Source: Streptomyces sp. NRRL F-5630 (GTDB lineage Bacteria > Actinomycetota > Actinomycetes > Streptomycetales > Streptomycetaceae). From it: a stretch of 64,000 nucleotides of DNA. The position numbers and the translations under genes are program-made. The notes below the pieces were generated by a model. It was given only the letters and a program-made list of their open reading frames with translations, made no database searches and was not told where the DNA came from. Positions 7,916 through 16,780 of the stretch are shown here, in pieces. The stretch's first letter is position 1. Every line of letters begins with the position of its first letter. The stretch spans positions 1-64,000 of the forward strand of contig NZ_JOGO01000012.1 in NCBI RefSeq assembly GCF_000719475.1, written 5' to 3'.

Positions 7916-9157
7916 GTGCACGACACGACGACTGAACTGCTGATAGAGCTGGGCGCGATCATTCTCGGCCTCGGCATACTCGGCCGCCTGGCCGGGCGGA
8001 TCGGCTTCTCCCCCATCCCGCTCTATCTCCTGGCGGGCCTGGCCTTCGGCAAGGGAGGTTTCCTGCCGCTCGACGCCAGTGAGGAGTTCGTCGCCACCGG
8101 TGCCGAGATCGGGGTGATCCTGCTGCTCCTCCTGCTCGGCCTGGAGTACAGCGCCTCCGAACTCGTCACCAACCTCAAGAAGCAGTACCCCTCGGGGATC
8201 GTGGACTTCGTCCTGAACGCCCTGCCGGGGTTCGTGTGCGCGCTGATCCTCGGCTGGGGCTTCGTGGCCGCGGTGGTCCTGGCCGGGGTCACCTGGATCT
8301 CCTCCTCCGGGGTCATCGCGAAAGTCCTCGGCGACCTGGGGCGGCTCGGCAACCGCGAGACGCCCGTGATCCTCGGGGTGCTCGTCATCGAGGACCTCGC
8401 GATGGCGGTGTACCTGCCGATCCTCACGGCACTGCTCGCCGGGCTGAGCCTCGGCGGCGCGAGCCTGACGCTCGTCATCTCGCTGGGCACCGTGGGCCTC
8501 GTGCTCTACCTCGCGCTGCGCCACGGCCGTCTCATCAGCCGGGCCGTCTCCTCCGACAATCCCGAGATGCTGCTCCTCGTGGTGCTCGGTCTCACCGTCC
8601 TCGTCGCCGGGGTCGCCGCCGAACTCCAGGTCTCCGCCGCCGTCGGCGCCTTCCTCGTCGGCATCGCGCTCTCGGGCGAGGTCGCCGAGGGCGCGCACAA
8701 CCTGCTGGCACCGCTGCGGGACCTCTTCGCCGCCGTCTTCTTCGTCTTCTTCGGCCTCTCCACCAACCCGGCGGACATCCCGCCGGTCTTCCTCACCGCG
8801 CTGATCCTCGCCGTCGTCTCCGTCCTCACCAAGATCGCCACGGGCTGGTACGCGGCCCGGCGGGCCGGGGTGCAGCGGGCCGGGCGCTGGAGGGCGGGCG
8901 GCACCCTCGTGGCACGCGGGGAGTTCTCCATCGTCATCGCGGGCCTCGCGGTCGGCACCGCGCCGGAGATCGGGCCGCTGGCGACCGCGTACGTCCTCAT
9001 CCTCGTGATCCTCGGGCCGCTCACCGCGCGCTGGACCGAGCCGCTCGCGCGCCGCTTCCTGTACCGCGGCGACGCCGCCAAGGACCGCCCCGTACCGGCC
9101 GAGCCCCCCGGGGCGCGGGCTGTCGACACCCCGGGCAGTACCGCGGCGGCGAACTGA
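7916..9157 (+). CDS. CPA2-family cation/proton antiporter (CpeB/KhtU-like)
   Basis: A 413-residue integral membrane protein starting with GTG 7916, six bases after the stop of the regulatory subunit. About 12 hydrophobic segments cover residues 8-385, typical of the Na_H_Exchanger fold, for example AEIGVILLLLLLGLEYS and VSAAVGAFLVGIALSGEVAE. The intramembrane acidic region GVLVIEDLAMAVYLPI corresponds to the conserved ion-binding Asp of KefB/KhtU proteins. Unlike KefB it has no C-terminal TrkA-N domain; that function is supplied by the separate upstream subunit. Likely role: potassium (or sodium) efflux coupled to proton uptake across the cytoplasmic membrane. Confidence 0.9.
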   Translation: MHDTTTELLIELGAIILGLGILGRLAGRIGFSPIPLYLLAGLAFGKGGFLPLDASEEFVATGAEIGVILLLLLLGLEYSASELVTNLKKQYPSGIVDFVLNALPGFVCALILGWGFVAAVVLAGVTWISSSGVIAKVLGDLGRLGNRETPVILGVLVIEDLAMAVYLPILTALLAGLSLGGASLTLVISLGTVGLVLYLALRHGRLISRAVSSDNPEMLLLVVLGLTVLVAGVAAELQVSAAVGAFLVGIALSGEVAEGAHNLLAPLRDLFAAVFFVFFGLSTNPADIPPVFLTALILAVVSVLTKIATGWYAARRAGVQRAGRWRAGGTLVARGEFSIVIAGLAVGTAPEIGPLATAYVLILVILGPLTARWTEPLARRFLYRGDAAKDRPVPAEPPGARAVDTPGSTAAAN

Positions 9158-9171
9158 GGGAGCGAAGGGAC

Positions 9172-10251
9172 ATGCAGCCCAGAGAGATCCCGGAGCTGTA
9201 CACGGAGGGCTTCCGCGAGACCCTCACCGAGGTCGCGAGCACCGGGCGACGGCTGCGGCGCGAGGAGATCGAGGCGCGGCGCAGGCTCGGCGAGCAGGCG
9301 GCGGAGGCCGGGTACGGGCTGCGTTCGCTCGTCAACGGGCTCCTCGCCGCCGCCCGCAGCAACTGGCCGGCCCCGCCGGGGGCCTCGGCGCCCGAGGTGC
9401 TCGCGGCCGTGGAGCAGGCGGTGGACGCGAGCGCCGAGGGCTACGAGCGGGCGCAGCGGCTCGCAGTGCGCCAGGAGGAGGCGGCGCGCCGGGAGTTCAT
9501 CGACGACCTGCTGCACGGGCGCGGCAACCAGGGCCGCATGGCCGAGCGCGCAGAGCGCTTCGGGCTGCGGCTCGCGCACGCGCACGTCGTCGCCGTGGCG
9601 CGCGGCGCGGAGGCGTACGACGACGGGCACCCCGTCACACGCGCGGTGCAGGACGCGGTCTTCGCGCGCTTCGGGGACCGCAGGACGCTCCTCACGACGA
9701 AGGACGAGGTGCTGATCTGCGTCGCGCCGAGCGGGCAGGAGGAGATCGCGCGGTACTTCGCGAAGCAGGCGTACGCGCGGGGCAAGGAGTGCCGCGCGGC
9801 GGTCGGCCGCCCGCACACCGGTCCCGGCGGGGTCGTGCGCAGCTACGAGGAGGCGCTCGAAGTCCTGCGGGTCGGCGAGCGGATGGAGCTGGCGGAGCCG
9901 GTGCTGCACGCCGAGGACCTGCTCGTCTTCCCCGTGCTCACCCGTGACAGGCAGGCGATGTACGACCTCATGGACACCGTGCTCGGGCCGCTGGAGGAGG
10001 CGCGCGGCGGTGCCGCGCCGCTCCTCGCGACGCTGCGCGAGTACTTCGAGGCCGGATGCGTCTCGGCGGAGGCGGCACGGCGGCTCAACCTGAGCGTCCG
10101 GGCCCTCACGTACCGCCTGGAGCGCATCCGCACCCTCACCGGGCTCGACCTCTCCGACTCCCTGGACCGCTACTCGCTGCACACGGCGGTCATCGGCGCG
10201 CGGCTCTTCGGCTGGCCGCGCGGCGTACCGGCGGAACCCGCGGCGGGCTGA
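9172..10251 (+). CDS. CdaR/PucR-type transcriptional regulator
   Basis: A 359-residue protein; ATG 9172 is 14 bases after the antiporter stop, so it is probably the third gene of the operon. Residues 1-115 are helical and rich in charged residues. The middle part (about 130-270) looks like the degenerate GGDEF-like domain common in this family. The C-terminal PucR-type helix-turn-helix is unmistakable: FEAGCVSAEAARRLNLSVRA followed by LTYRLERIRTLTGLDL and a closing DSLDRYSLHTAVIGARL. It has no membrane segment. Co-localisation suggests it regulates or reports on cation homeostasis, but the ligand is unknown. CdaR-type regulators next to antiporters are not part of the described KhtTU systems. 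Confidence 0.87.
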   Translation: MQPREIPELYTEGFRETLTEVASTGRRLRREEIEARRRLGEQAAEAGYGLRSLVNGLLAAARSNWPAPPGASAPEVLAAVEQAVDASAEGYERAQRLAVRQEEAARREFIDDLLHGRGNQGRMAERAERFGLRLAHAHVVAVARGAEAYDDGHPVTRAVQDAVFARFGDRRTLLTTKDEVLICVAPSGQEEIARYFAKQAYARGKECRAAVGRPHTGPGGVVRSYEEALEVLRVGERMELAEPVLHAEDLLVFPVLTRDRQAMYDLMDTVLGPLEEARGGAAPLLATLREYFEAGCVSAEAARRLNLSVRALTYRLERIRTLTGLDLSDSLDRYSLHTAVIGARLFGWPRGVPAEPAAG

Positions 10252-10437
10252 GGACGCGGGACGGCAGGGGGCGGGCGGACGGGCGTCTCGCGGCCGGCGC
10301 CACCTCCTGACGGGCTCTCAAACCCGGCCCTCGTGGCGGTCGAAGGGGGTCTGCCTGCGCCTTTATGCTCTACGGGACCGCAGCGGCGCCTCTCGGAGTG
10401 CGCGCCGCGTCCCGGAAGTCCCTGGAGGATGTGCGCG

Positions 10438-11466
10438 ATGGTGTTCAAGCGGCTGCTCGGTGCGCTCGGCGCGGGCGGGCCCTCGGTCGACACGGTGCTC
10501 GCCGAAGGGCCCGTCCTGCCGGGCGGCACGCTCACGGGAGAGGTGCGGCTCGGCGGCGGCGAGGCGCGGGCGCGGGTCGAGGACATCACCCTGGAGCTCC
10601 TCGCGCGCGTCGAGGCGGAGAGCGAGGAGGACGAGCACGAGGGCGTGGTCGTCTTCGAGCGGCACCACGTCGGCGGGGACTTCACGCTCGAAGCGGGCGA
10701 GGAGCGGGTCCTGCCCTTCGCCCTCGCGGTGCCGTGGGAGACACCGACGACGGAGCTGTACGGGCAGTCGCTCGGCATCGTCCTCGGGGTGCGCACGGAG
10801 GTGGCGCTCGGCGGGGCGCGCGACAAGGGCGACCTCGACCCCCTCGTGGTGAGCGCGCTCCCGGTGCAGGAAGCGGTGCTCGACGCCTTCGGGCGGCTCG
10901 GCTGGGGGTTCCGCTCGGCGGACCTGGAGCTGGGCCGGATCGGCGGTACGGGGCAGCGGCTGCCCTTCTACCAGGAGATCGAGCTGACACCGCCGCCCGC
11001 GCTCGCGCACGCCGTCAACGAGGTCGAGGTCACCTTCCTCGCCTCCGCCACGGGCGCCGAGGTCGTCCTGGAGGCGGACAAGCGGGGCGGCCTGCTCGGC
11101 GGCGGCCACGACGCGCTGACCCGGTTCACCGTCGCCCACGCGGACGTCCCGGCCCTGGACTGGGCGAGCGAGGTCGACGGCTGGATCACGCACCTGCTGG
11201 AGCACAGCTCGGCGTACGGCGACCACGGCTCGTACTACAGCCACGCGGACCCGTACGGCGGCGGGCACACGGACCACCACGGCCACACGGACCACCACGG
11301 CCACACGGACCACCACGAGAGCCGCGGGGCCGGGCGCGCGGTGCTCGCGGGGGCCGCCGGGCTCGCCGTGGGCGCGGCGGGCGGTCTCGTCGCGGCCGAG
11401 GTGATCGACGAGGCCGGCGACTGGTTCGAGGGCGACGAGGGGAGCGAGGACGGGGACGAGGAGTGA
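10438..11466 (+). CDS. spo0M: Spo0M family sporulation-control protein
   Basis: A 342-residue protein; ATG 10438 is nine bases after GGAGG. Residues 1-245 form the arrestin-like Spo0M domain (VFKRLLGALGAGGPSVDTVL, then PGGTLTGEVRLGGGEARARV and LPFALAVPWETPTTELYG). The C-terminal part departs from the usual pattern. It has a His/Asp-rich run of three HTDHHG-like repeats at about 277-294, then an Ala/Gly-rich hydrophobic stretch (about 304-325) and a very acidic tail. In Bacillus, Spo0M affects sporulation and cell morphology. The His-rich segment could bind Zn2+ or Ni2+ (inference). The TatA-like gene follows on the same strand. Confidence 0.88.
   Translation: MVFKRLLGALGAGGPSVDTVLAEGPVLPGGTLTGEVRLGGGEARARVEDITLELLARVEAESEEDEHEGVVVFERHHVGGDFTLEAGEERVLPFALAVPWETPTTELYGQSLGIVLGVRTEVALGGARDKGDLDPLVVSALPVQEAVLDAFGRLGWGFRSADLELGRIGGTGQRLPFYQEIELTPPPALAHAVNEVEVTFLASATGAEVVLEADKRGGLLGGGHDALTRFTVAHADVPALDWASEVDGWITHLLEHSSAYGDHGSYYSHADPYGGGHTDHHGHTDHHGHTDHHESRGAGRAVLAGAAGLAVGAAGGLVAAEVIDEAGDWFEGDEGSEDGDEE
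11266..11319 (+). repeat. 18-bp tandem repeat (3 copies) inside spo0M
   Basis: Three consecutive 18-bp units at 11266-11283, 11284-11301 and 11302-11319. The first two are identical and the third differs only in its last codon. Each encodes HTDHHG, or HTDHHE in the last. The near-perfect DNA identity points to recent slippage expansion, so copy number may vary between strains. Confidence 0.9.
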
Positions 11467-11621
11467 GCGCGCCCCGGCGGCGCGGAGAGTGAACGGCACT
11501 CCGCGGCGCGGGCGCACGGCCCTCTTCCTTTACTTCCACACTCCTGTAGATTCTGGCGCGGACGCCGCTCCGCCCAGGGCCGGTGTGCCGCCCCCGTCCC
11601 CTCCCCTCAGGAGCGCACCCG

Positions 11622-11846
11622 GTGTTCGGACTCAGTGAGCTGGCGATCCTGCTCCTCGTCGTGATCGTCGTCCTCGGCGTGAAGCGGCTGCCGGGGCTCG
11701 TGCGCTCCGCGGGCCGGGCGAGCCGCATCCTCAGGAGCGAGGCGCGCGCGACCCCGGACGCGCCGCTCACCGACCCCTCGGACCCCAAGCTCATCAAGGC
11801 CAGGCCCGAGGACTGGACCCGCCGGCGGGACGAGCCCGCCGCCTGA
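11622..11846 (+). CDS. TatA/TatE-like protein
   Basis: A 74-residue protein starting at GTG 11622, with AGGAG eight bases upstream. A short N-terminal membrane helix (LSELAILLLVVIVVLGVKRL) is followed by the amphipathic helix (PGLVRSAGRASRILRSEAR) and a polar tail, which is the TatA architecture. The usual F-G hinge before the basic LP motif is L-G here. This may make it a divergent paralogue rather than the main pore subunit. A second, more canonical TatA-like gene lies at 16562-16768. TatA forms the protein-conducting element of the twin-arginine pathway. Confidence 0.78.
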   Translation: MFGLSELAILLLVVIVVLGVKRLPGLVRSAGRASRILRSEARATPDAPLTDPSDPKLIKARPEDWTRRRDEPAA

Positions 11847-11922
11847 GAGACCCGCCCCGCGCTGCCTACACTTGTGCGGCCGGGGTGGGACCCGGCGCGG
11901 GACCGGCGGAACGGAGAGCGGT

Positions 11923-12270
11923 GTGAGCGGGGACGGGAGCGGCTTCGCGGGTGATCCCCCGGCGGAGGCGCTCGACGCGGCGGCGACGGTCTTCGGCCTC
12001 CTCGCCTCCCCGGCCCGGCTGCACCTCGTCTGGGCCCTCGCGGGCGGCGAGAGCGATGTGACGCGGCTCGCGCAGCGGCTCGGCGGGGCCCTGCCCGCCG
12101 TCAGCCAGCATTTGACGAAGCTCAAACTCGGCGGTGTCGTCGGCTCGCGCCGCGAGGGCCGCCGCCAGGTCTACTACCTGCGCGACCCCCGGATCGTCGA
12201 GCTGGTCGGCGCGCTGCTCGCCCCGGGGAGCGTGGCCCCCGCCCTGCCCGAGCGGTCCCTCGGTGCCTGA
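11923..12270 (+). CDS. ArsR-family winged-helix regulator
   Basis: A 115-residue protein starting at GTG 11923. The HTH is clear: VFGLLASPARLHLVWALAGG, then LAQRLGGALPAVSQHLTKLK, then the wing VVGSRREGRRQVYYLRDPR. The protein has no Cys. It also lacks the C-terminal His/Asp cluster (often HADH) that actinobacterial ArsR metal sensors usually carry after the DPRIVELV helix. Its gene overlaps the start of the P-type ATPase by 8 bases, so the two are translationally coupled. This argues for control of ion transport, but how it senses the ion is not visible. Confidence 0.88.
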   Translation: MSGDGSGFAGDPPAEALDAAATVFGLLASPARLHLVWALAGGESDVTRLAQRLGGALPAVSQHLTKLKLGGVVGSRREGRRQVYYLRDPRIVELVGALLAPGSVAPALPERSLGA

Positions 12271-14755
12271 GACCGCCGCGCCCCTGCACGTCCTGCGCCG
12301 CCTGGCGGCCTCGCCGCGCGGTCTCACCGAGGAGCAGGCGGCGCTGCGCGCGGCGCGCTACGGACCCAACCTGCCGCCCGCGCCCGTCCTCACGCCGTGG
12401 TGGCGGCTCGCGCGGGACGGTCTGACCGATCCGTTCACGGCCGTGCTCCTTGCGCTCTCCCCCGTCTCGGCGCTCGTCGGCGCGTGGGGCACGGCCGCCG
12501 TCACCGCGCTGCTCGTCGCGCTCAGCCTCGCGCTGCGCGCCCTCGGGCTGCGCAGGGCCGAGCGCGCCTCCGCGGCTCTCGGCGCGCTCCTCGGGGACAC
12601 CGCCGCGGTACGGCGCAGGGCCCGCGCGGACGCGGAACCGCGGGTGCGGGACGTGCCGGTGGCCGAGCTGGTGCCGGGGGACGTCGTGCTGCTGGGTCCG
12701 GGCGACCGCGTGCCCGCGGACCTGTGGCTGCTGCGGACACGCGGGCTGCGGTTGCGCCAGGCGGTGCTGAGCGGCGAGTCCGACGCGGTCGCGCGGCGGG
12801 CGGGCGATCCCGGGGGCGCGCTGCTCGGCTCGACGGTCGCGAGCGGCACGGCGACCGGGCTCGTGACGGCGACCGGGACGCGGACGCGGCTGCTCGGTGC
12901 CTGGGACGGACCGGCGCGCCCCGCGAGCGCCTTCGCCGCCTCGGTGCGCGGCGTCGCGTGGACGCTCGTGCGGTTCATGCTCCTCGTCCCGCCGCTCGTG
13001 CTCTGCGCGGACGCCGTGGCGCAGGGGCAGGGGGCGCAGACGCTCCCGTTCGCCGTCGCGGTCGCCGTGGGCCTCACGCCGGAGATGCTGCCGGTGGTGG
13101 CGACGCTCGCGCCCGCGCGGGCCGCGCTGCGGCTCGCATCGGAGCACGGCGTGATCGTCAACCGGCCCTCGGCGCTGCACGACCTGGGCGCGGTGGAGGT
13201 CTTGTGCGTCGACAAGACCGGGACGCTCACGACGGACGAGCCGTGCGTGCACACCAGTCTCGACGCGCGCGGGGTGCCCGACACCGAACCCTTGCGGCTC
13301 GCCGCGGTCGCGGCGGCGTGGACGCTGGAGCTGGGCGAGGTGCCGCGTCCCGCGCCCCTCGACGAGGCGCTGCTCGCGGCGGCGGACGCGGCGGGGATCG
13401 ACCCCCTCGGGCCCGAGGGGTTCGCCGCGCTGCCCTTCGACGCCGAGCGGCGCCGCGCGAGCGTGCTCCTCGCCGAGTCCGGCGTGCCCGGTGCGAGCGT
13501 GCTCGTCGTGAAGGGCGCCGTGGACGCCGTCCTCGAACGGTGCGTGTGGGGGCCAGGGGAGCGGGCGCGGGCCGAGGCGCTGGCGGCGCGACTCGCGGCG
13601 GACGGGCTGCGGGTGCTCGCGGTGGCGACGGCGCGGCGGGCCGCGCGGCCCGGGCGGGGGTACACGCACGCCGAGGAGCGCGGCCTCGCGCTGGCGGGTT
13701 TCGTGACGTTCAGGGACCCGCCGGTGCCCGGGGCGGAACGGGCGCTGCGCGAGCTGACCGCGCTGGGGGTCGAGGTACGGGTCCTCACGGGCGACCAGCC
13801 GGGCACGGCGGCGCGGGCCTGCCGTGACCTGGGGCTCGGTCCGGGCGAGGTCGTCGACATGCGGGCGCTCGCCGCGCTGCCGGAGGCGGAGCGGGCCGCG
13901 CGCGCGGCGCGGGGGCGGGTCTTCGCGCGGTGCACACCGGAGGACAAGGCGTGGCTCGTGGGCCGGGCGCGCGCGGCGGGCCGGGTCACGGGCTTCCTCG
14001 GCGACGGCTGGAACGACGTGCCCGCGCTGCGCGCGGCGGACGTGGGGCTGTGCCCGCCGGGCGCGGTGGCGCTCGCCCGCGAGCACGCCGACCTCGTGCT
14101 CGGCGGCAAGGACCTGGGCGCGGCGGCGCACGCCGTGCGCGCCGGGCGGAGCGGTACGGCGACGGTCCTCGCGTACCTGCGCGCCGCCCTCTCGTCGAAC
14201 CTCGGCAACGTCGTGGCGATGCTCGTCGCGGGGCTGCTCCTGCCGTTCCTGCCGATGCTGCCCGCGCAGGTCCTGGTGCAGAACCTCTGCTTCGACGTGG
14301 CGCAGACCGCCTACGTACGGCGCGGGGCCGCCGCGCGGCCCTCGGCGCGGCCCGTGTCGCTGCGGACGCGCGCCCTGGTACGGCAGATCCTCGGGTACGG
14401 GCTGCTCAACGCGGGGGTCGATGTGCTGACCTTCGCGGCGCTCGCGTGGGGGGCGGGGAGTGTGGCGGGGGCGCGGTGGGAGGCGCTCTTCCACTCGGGG
14501 TGGTTCACGGAGAACCTGCTCACGCAGGCACTCGTGCTCGTGATGCTGCGGCCCGGGGCGGGGCGGGTGCCGAAGGTCCTGGGGGCGGCGGCGGTGGGCC
14601 TGGTCGTGGTGGGGGTGGCGCTGCCGCCGAGCCCGATGGGGGCCGCGCTGGGGATGGTGGCCTTGCCGTGGCGGGTGTGGGCGGCGGTGGCGGTGCTGCT
14701 GCTCGCGTACGGGGGCGCGCTGCGGTGGATACGGGCGCGGGGCGGGCCCGGGTAG
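12263..14755 (+). CDS. MgtA-type (P3B) P-type ATPase, probable Mg2+ importer
   Basis: An 830-residue protein; the GTG at 12263 lies inside the end of the arsR gene. It starts with a cation-ATPase N-terminal segment (LAASPRGLTEEQAALRAARY), then membrane segments. The actuator loop has LSGES, and TPEMLPVVATLAPARAAL is the MgtA-type fourth membrane helix. The phosphorylated Asp is in CVDKTGTLT. The hinge reads GDGWNDVPALRAADVG, where most ATPases have GDGxNDAPAL. The membrane signature FLPMLPAQVLVQNLCFDVAQ and the C-terminal HSGWFTENLLTQALVLVMLR match MgtA. No N-terminal heavy-metal domain or CPx motif is present, which argues against copper or zinc export. Mg2+ uptake is the best inference; the ArsR partner is atypical for MgtA. 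Confidence 0.87.
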   Translation: MPETAAPLHVLRRLAASPRGLTEEQAALRAARYGPNLPPAPVLTPWWRLARDGLTDPFTAVLLALSPVSALVGAWGTAAVTALLVALSLALRALGLRRAERASAALGALLGDTAAVRRRARADAEPRVRDVPVAELVPGDVVLLGPGDRVPADLWLLRTRGLRLRQAVLSGESDAVARRAGDPGGALLGSTVASGTATGLVTATGTRTRLLGAWDGPARPASAFAASVRGVAWTLVRFMLLVPPLVLCADAVAQGQGAQTLPFAVAVAVGLTPEMLPVVATLAPARAALRLASEHGVIVNRPSALHDLGAVEVLCVDKTGTLTTDEPCVHTSLDARGVPDTEPLRLAAVAAAWTLELGEVPRPAPLDEALLAAADAAGIDPLGPEGFAALPFDAERRRASVLLAESGVPGASVLVVKGAVDAVLERCVWGPGERARAEALAARLAADGLRVLAVATARRAARPGRGYTHAEERGLALAGFVTFRDPPVPGAERALRELTALGVEVRVLTGDQPGTAARACRDLGLGPGEVVDMRALAALPEAERAARAARGRVFARCTPEDKAWLVGRARAAGRVTGFLGDGWNDVPALRAADVGLCPPGAVALAREHADLVLGGKDLGAAAHAVRAGRSGTATVLAYLRAALSSNLGNVVAMLVAGLLLPFLPMLPAQVLVQNLCFDVAQTAYVRRGAAARPSARPVSLRTRALVRQILGYGLLNAGVDVLTFAALAWGAGSVAGARWEALFHSGWFTENLLTQALVLVMLRPGAGRVPKVLGAAAVGLVVVGVALPPSPMGAALGMVALPWRVWAAVAVLLLAYGGALRWIRARGGPG

Positions 14756-14760
14756 GAGCC

Positions 14761-14867
14761 GGCCCCGCGCCGCCGCACGGGCCGAGCCCCCGCCGTACGC
14801 GCCGCCGCAGGAGCGGAGCCCCGCCGTCGTCCGCGACGGCCCCGCGCCGCCGCAGCGGCCGAGCCCC
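14761..14867. repeat. GC-rich imperfect direct repeats in a convergent intergenic gap
   Basis: A 30-base unit at 14761-14790 recurs at 14838-14867 with two mismatches, and a weaker copy lies between them. The block separates the convergent ATPase and LCP genes and can also fold (CCCCGCGCGGGG near 14864-14875). It may act as a terminator region for both genes. Confidence 0.6.
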
Positions 14868-14886
14868 GCGCGGGGCGGGCCCGGGA

Positions 14887-16416
14887 TCAGCCGTAGGACA
14901 GGTCCTCGCAGGGGTTCTCGTCGGCCGAGCGGGCGTCGGAGCCGACCGGTTTCGCGGGAGCGGAGGGCTGGGGCGTCGTGGGGGCGGCGGCGGGGTCGTC
15001 GGCGTAGGTGCGCCCGAGGGTGACGGTGATGCCGGGTGTGTCGCTCTCGGTGAGGCTCGCGCCGGGGAACCAGCGGGCCGTGGTCGTGGCGGCCTTCTTC
15101 TCGCCCGGCCCGTAGCCGATGGTCGTCGCGGCCGCGGTGAGGTCGTCGGCGTTGCCCGTCGAGGCGACAGTGAAGCCGCTCGTGCCGAGGATTCCGGCGG
15201 CCTTCGCGGCGAGGCCGGGCACGGTGGTGCCGTTGCGGATCGCGACGGTGATCCCGGCGCCCGTGACGGCCTCGGCGCTCTTGTCCGCCTCCTCGCCGTT
15301 CTTCGTGTCGGCGGACTTCGACTTGCCCTTCTCCGCGCCGCCGAGCGGCTTGTCGGCCTTGAGCGCGGCCCAGAGCCGGTCGGCGTCCGGCTGGACGACC
15401 GCGACGCGCTCGCCCTCGTACCGCCAGGGGACGGTGACGAACTTGGTGTTGTGCAGGTCGACGTTCTTGAGCGAGAGCGCGAAGGAGAGCATCTTGTCGG
15501 CGGAGCCGAGTCCGGCGTCGACGGTCATCGAGCCGGTCGCCGCCTCGGCCAGGGGCAGGAGCTTGGTGGGCGTGAGGCCCTTCTCCTTCACCTTCTTCAG
15601 GAGCGCCGACACGAAGGCCTGCTGGCGCTTGATGCGGCCGATGTCGGAGCCGTCGCCGACCCCGTGCCGCAGGCGCACGTAGTCGAGCGCGCGCTGTCCG
15701 GAGACCTTCTGGATCCCCTTGTGGAAGACGAGGTCGCCGCGGGTGGGCCGCTTCGGGCTCAGGTCGCGCTGGTAGATGTCGTGGGGCAGGCAGACGGGGA
15801 CGCCGCCGACGACCGAGGTCAGCTCCGAGAATCCGTTGAAGTCGACGACGACGGTGTGGTCGACGCGCAGCCCGGTGAGCTTCTCCACGGTGTTCTGGGT
15901 GCAGGCCGGGTTGCCCTCCTCCGTCTGGCCCACGGTGAACGCCGCGTTGAACATCGTGTTCGGCTGGGGCTCGCTCCAGCTTCCGTCGGGCAGGCGGCAG
16001 CGAGGGATCTCGACGAGGGTGTCGCGGGGGATGGAGACGGCGACGGCGTGCCGGTGGTCGGCGTAGACGTGGAGCAGGAAGGCGGTGTCGGAGCGGCCGA
16101 TGTCGCCCTCGCCGCCGCCGAGTTCCTTGTTCTTGCCGGCGCGCGTGTCCGAGCCGATCACGAGGATGTTCTCGCCTGGCCCGGTGTCGTCGGGCCGTTC
16201 CTTCGAGACCCCGTCCTGGCTGAACGTGCCGATGTCACCGCTGAGCTTGAGCCACACCCAGCCGAAGCCGCCGCAGGCGAGGACGGCGAAGGCGGCGAGC
16301 ACACCGAGTCCCTTGAGGAGCCGGGAGCGGCCCTTCGCGCGGGACCGCCGGGCCCCGGACCGCCGCCCCTGCGGCCGGGAGGACGCTCCGCCCTGCGCCG
16401 CTTCCTTGCGAGTCAT
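14887..16416 (-). CDS. LytR-CpsA-Psr (LCP) family protein with LytR_C domain
   Basis: ATG 16416 is preceded by GAGGGG at seven bases, giving 509 residues. An Arg/Lys-rich cytoplasmic tail is followed by one membrane helix (about 36-58, [20 protein letters not shown]). The LCP catalytic domain shows [23 protein letters not shown] and [11 protein letters not shown], which contain the conserved Arg/Asp residues that bind the pyrophosphate of polyprenyl-linked substrates, and later [21 protein letters not shown] LytR_C domain at about 375-470 follows, then a Pro-rich tail. LCP proteins transfer wall glycopolymers from lipid carriers to peptidoglycan on the outer face of the membrane. It is divergent from the tatA gene at 16562. 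Confidence 0.92.
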   Translation of the reverse strand: MTRKEAAQGGASSRPQGRRSGARRSRAKGRSRLLKGLGVLAAFAVLACGGFGWVWLKLSGDIGTFSQDGVSKERPDDTGPGENILVIGSDTRAGKNKELGGGEGDIGRSDTAFLLHVYADHRHAVAVSIPRDTLVEIPRCRLPDGSWSEPQPNTMFNAAFTVGQTEEGNPACTQNTVEKLTGLRVDHTVVVDFNGFSELTSVVGGVPVCLPHDIYQRDLSPKRPTRGDLVFHKGIQKVSGQRALDYVRLRHGVGDGSDIGRIKRQQAFVSALLKKVKEKGLTPTKLLPLAEAATGSMTVDAGLGSADKMLSFALSLKNVDLHNTKFVTVPWRYEGERVAVVQPDADRLWAALKADKPLGGAEKGKSKSADTKNGEEADKSAEAVTGAGITVAIRNGTTVPGLAAKAAGILGTSGFTVASTGNADDLTAAATTIGYGPGEKKAATTTARWFPGASLTESDTPGITVTLGRTYADDPAAAPTTPQPSAPAKPVGSDARSADENPCEDLSYG

Positions 16417-16561
16417 GCACGTACCCCTCGGTGGCTCGTTCCCCACGGTCGGCCGGCCCCTGACCGACTCCCCCCACGGCTGTACAGTTGCGCAATGTAG
16501 CAAGCTTCCCGGGACGGGCGCGCTGCCCGCCCCCGGCCCTCCGACTCGGAACGAGGCGATC

Positions 16562-16768
16562 ATGATCCGCAACGGACTCGAACCCTGGCACCTCCTCATT
16601 GTTCTGGTCGTGGTCGTCGTCCTCTTCGGTTCCCGCAAACTGCCCGACGCCGCGCGGGCGCTGGGCAAGTCTCTGCGCATCCTGAAGAGCGAGACGAGGG
16701 CACTGCGCGCGGAGCACGAGACCCCCGAGGCGGGAGGGGACCCGCGCTCCGCGCAGAAGACCGGCTGA
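16562..16768 (+). CDS. tatA: Sec-independent translocase subunit TatA-like
   Basis: A 68-residue protein starting at ATG 16562. Membrane helix [20 protein letters not shown] is followed by the amphipathic helix [20 protein letters not shown]. The FG hinge and the L-P after the basic pair are canonical, unlike the paralogue at 11622. Twin-arginine translocation moves folded proteins across the membrane. No tatB or tatC is nearby, as is common in Streptomyces. It runs towards the metallo-hydrolase gene with only a dozen bases between the stop codons. Confidence 0.85.
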   Translation: MIRNGLEPWHLLIVLVVVVVLFGSRKLPDAARALGKSLRILKSETRALRAEHETPEAGGDPRSAQKTG

Positions 16769-16780
16769 GGCCGCCGCTCC

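Noticed and set aside
11266..11319. CRISPR-like repeat
   Set aside because: The units are contiguous, in frame and encode HTDHHG; there are no spacers and no cas genes.
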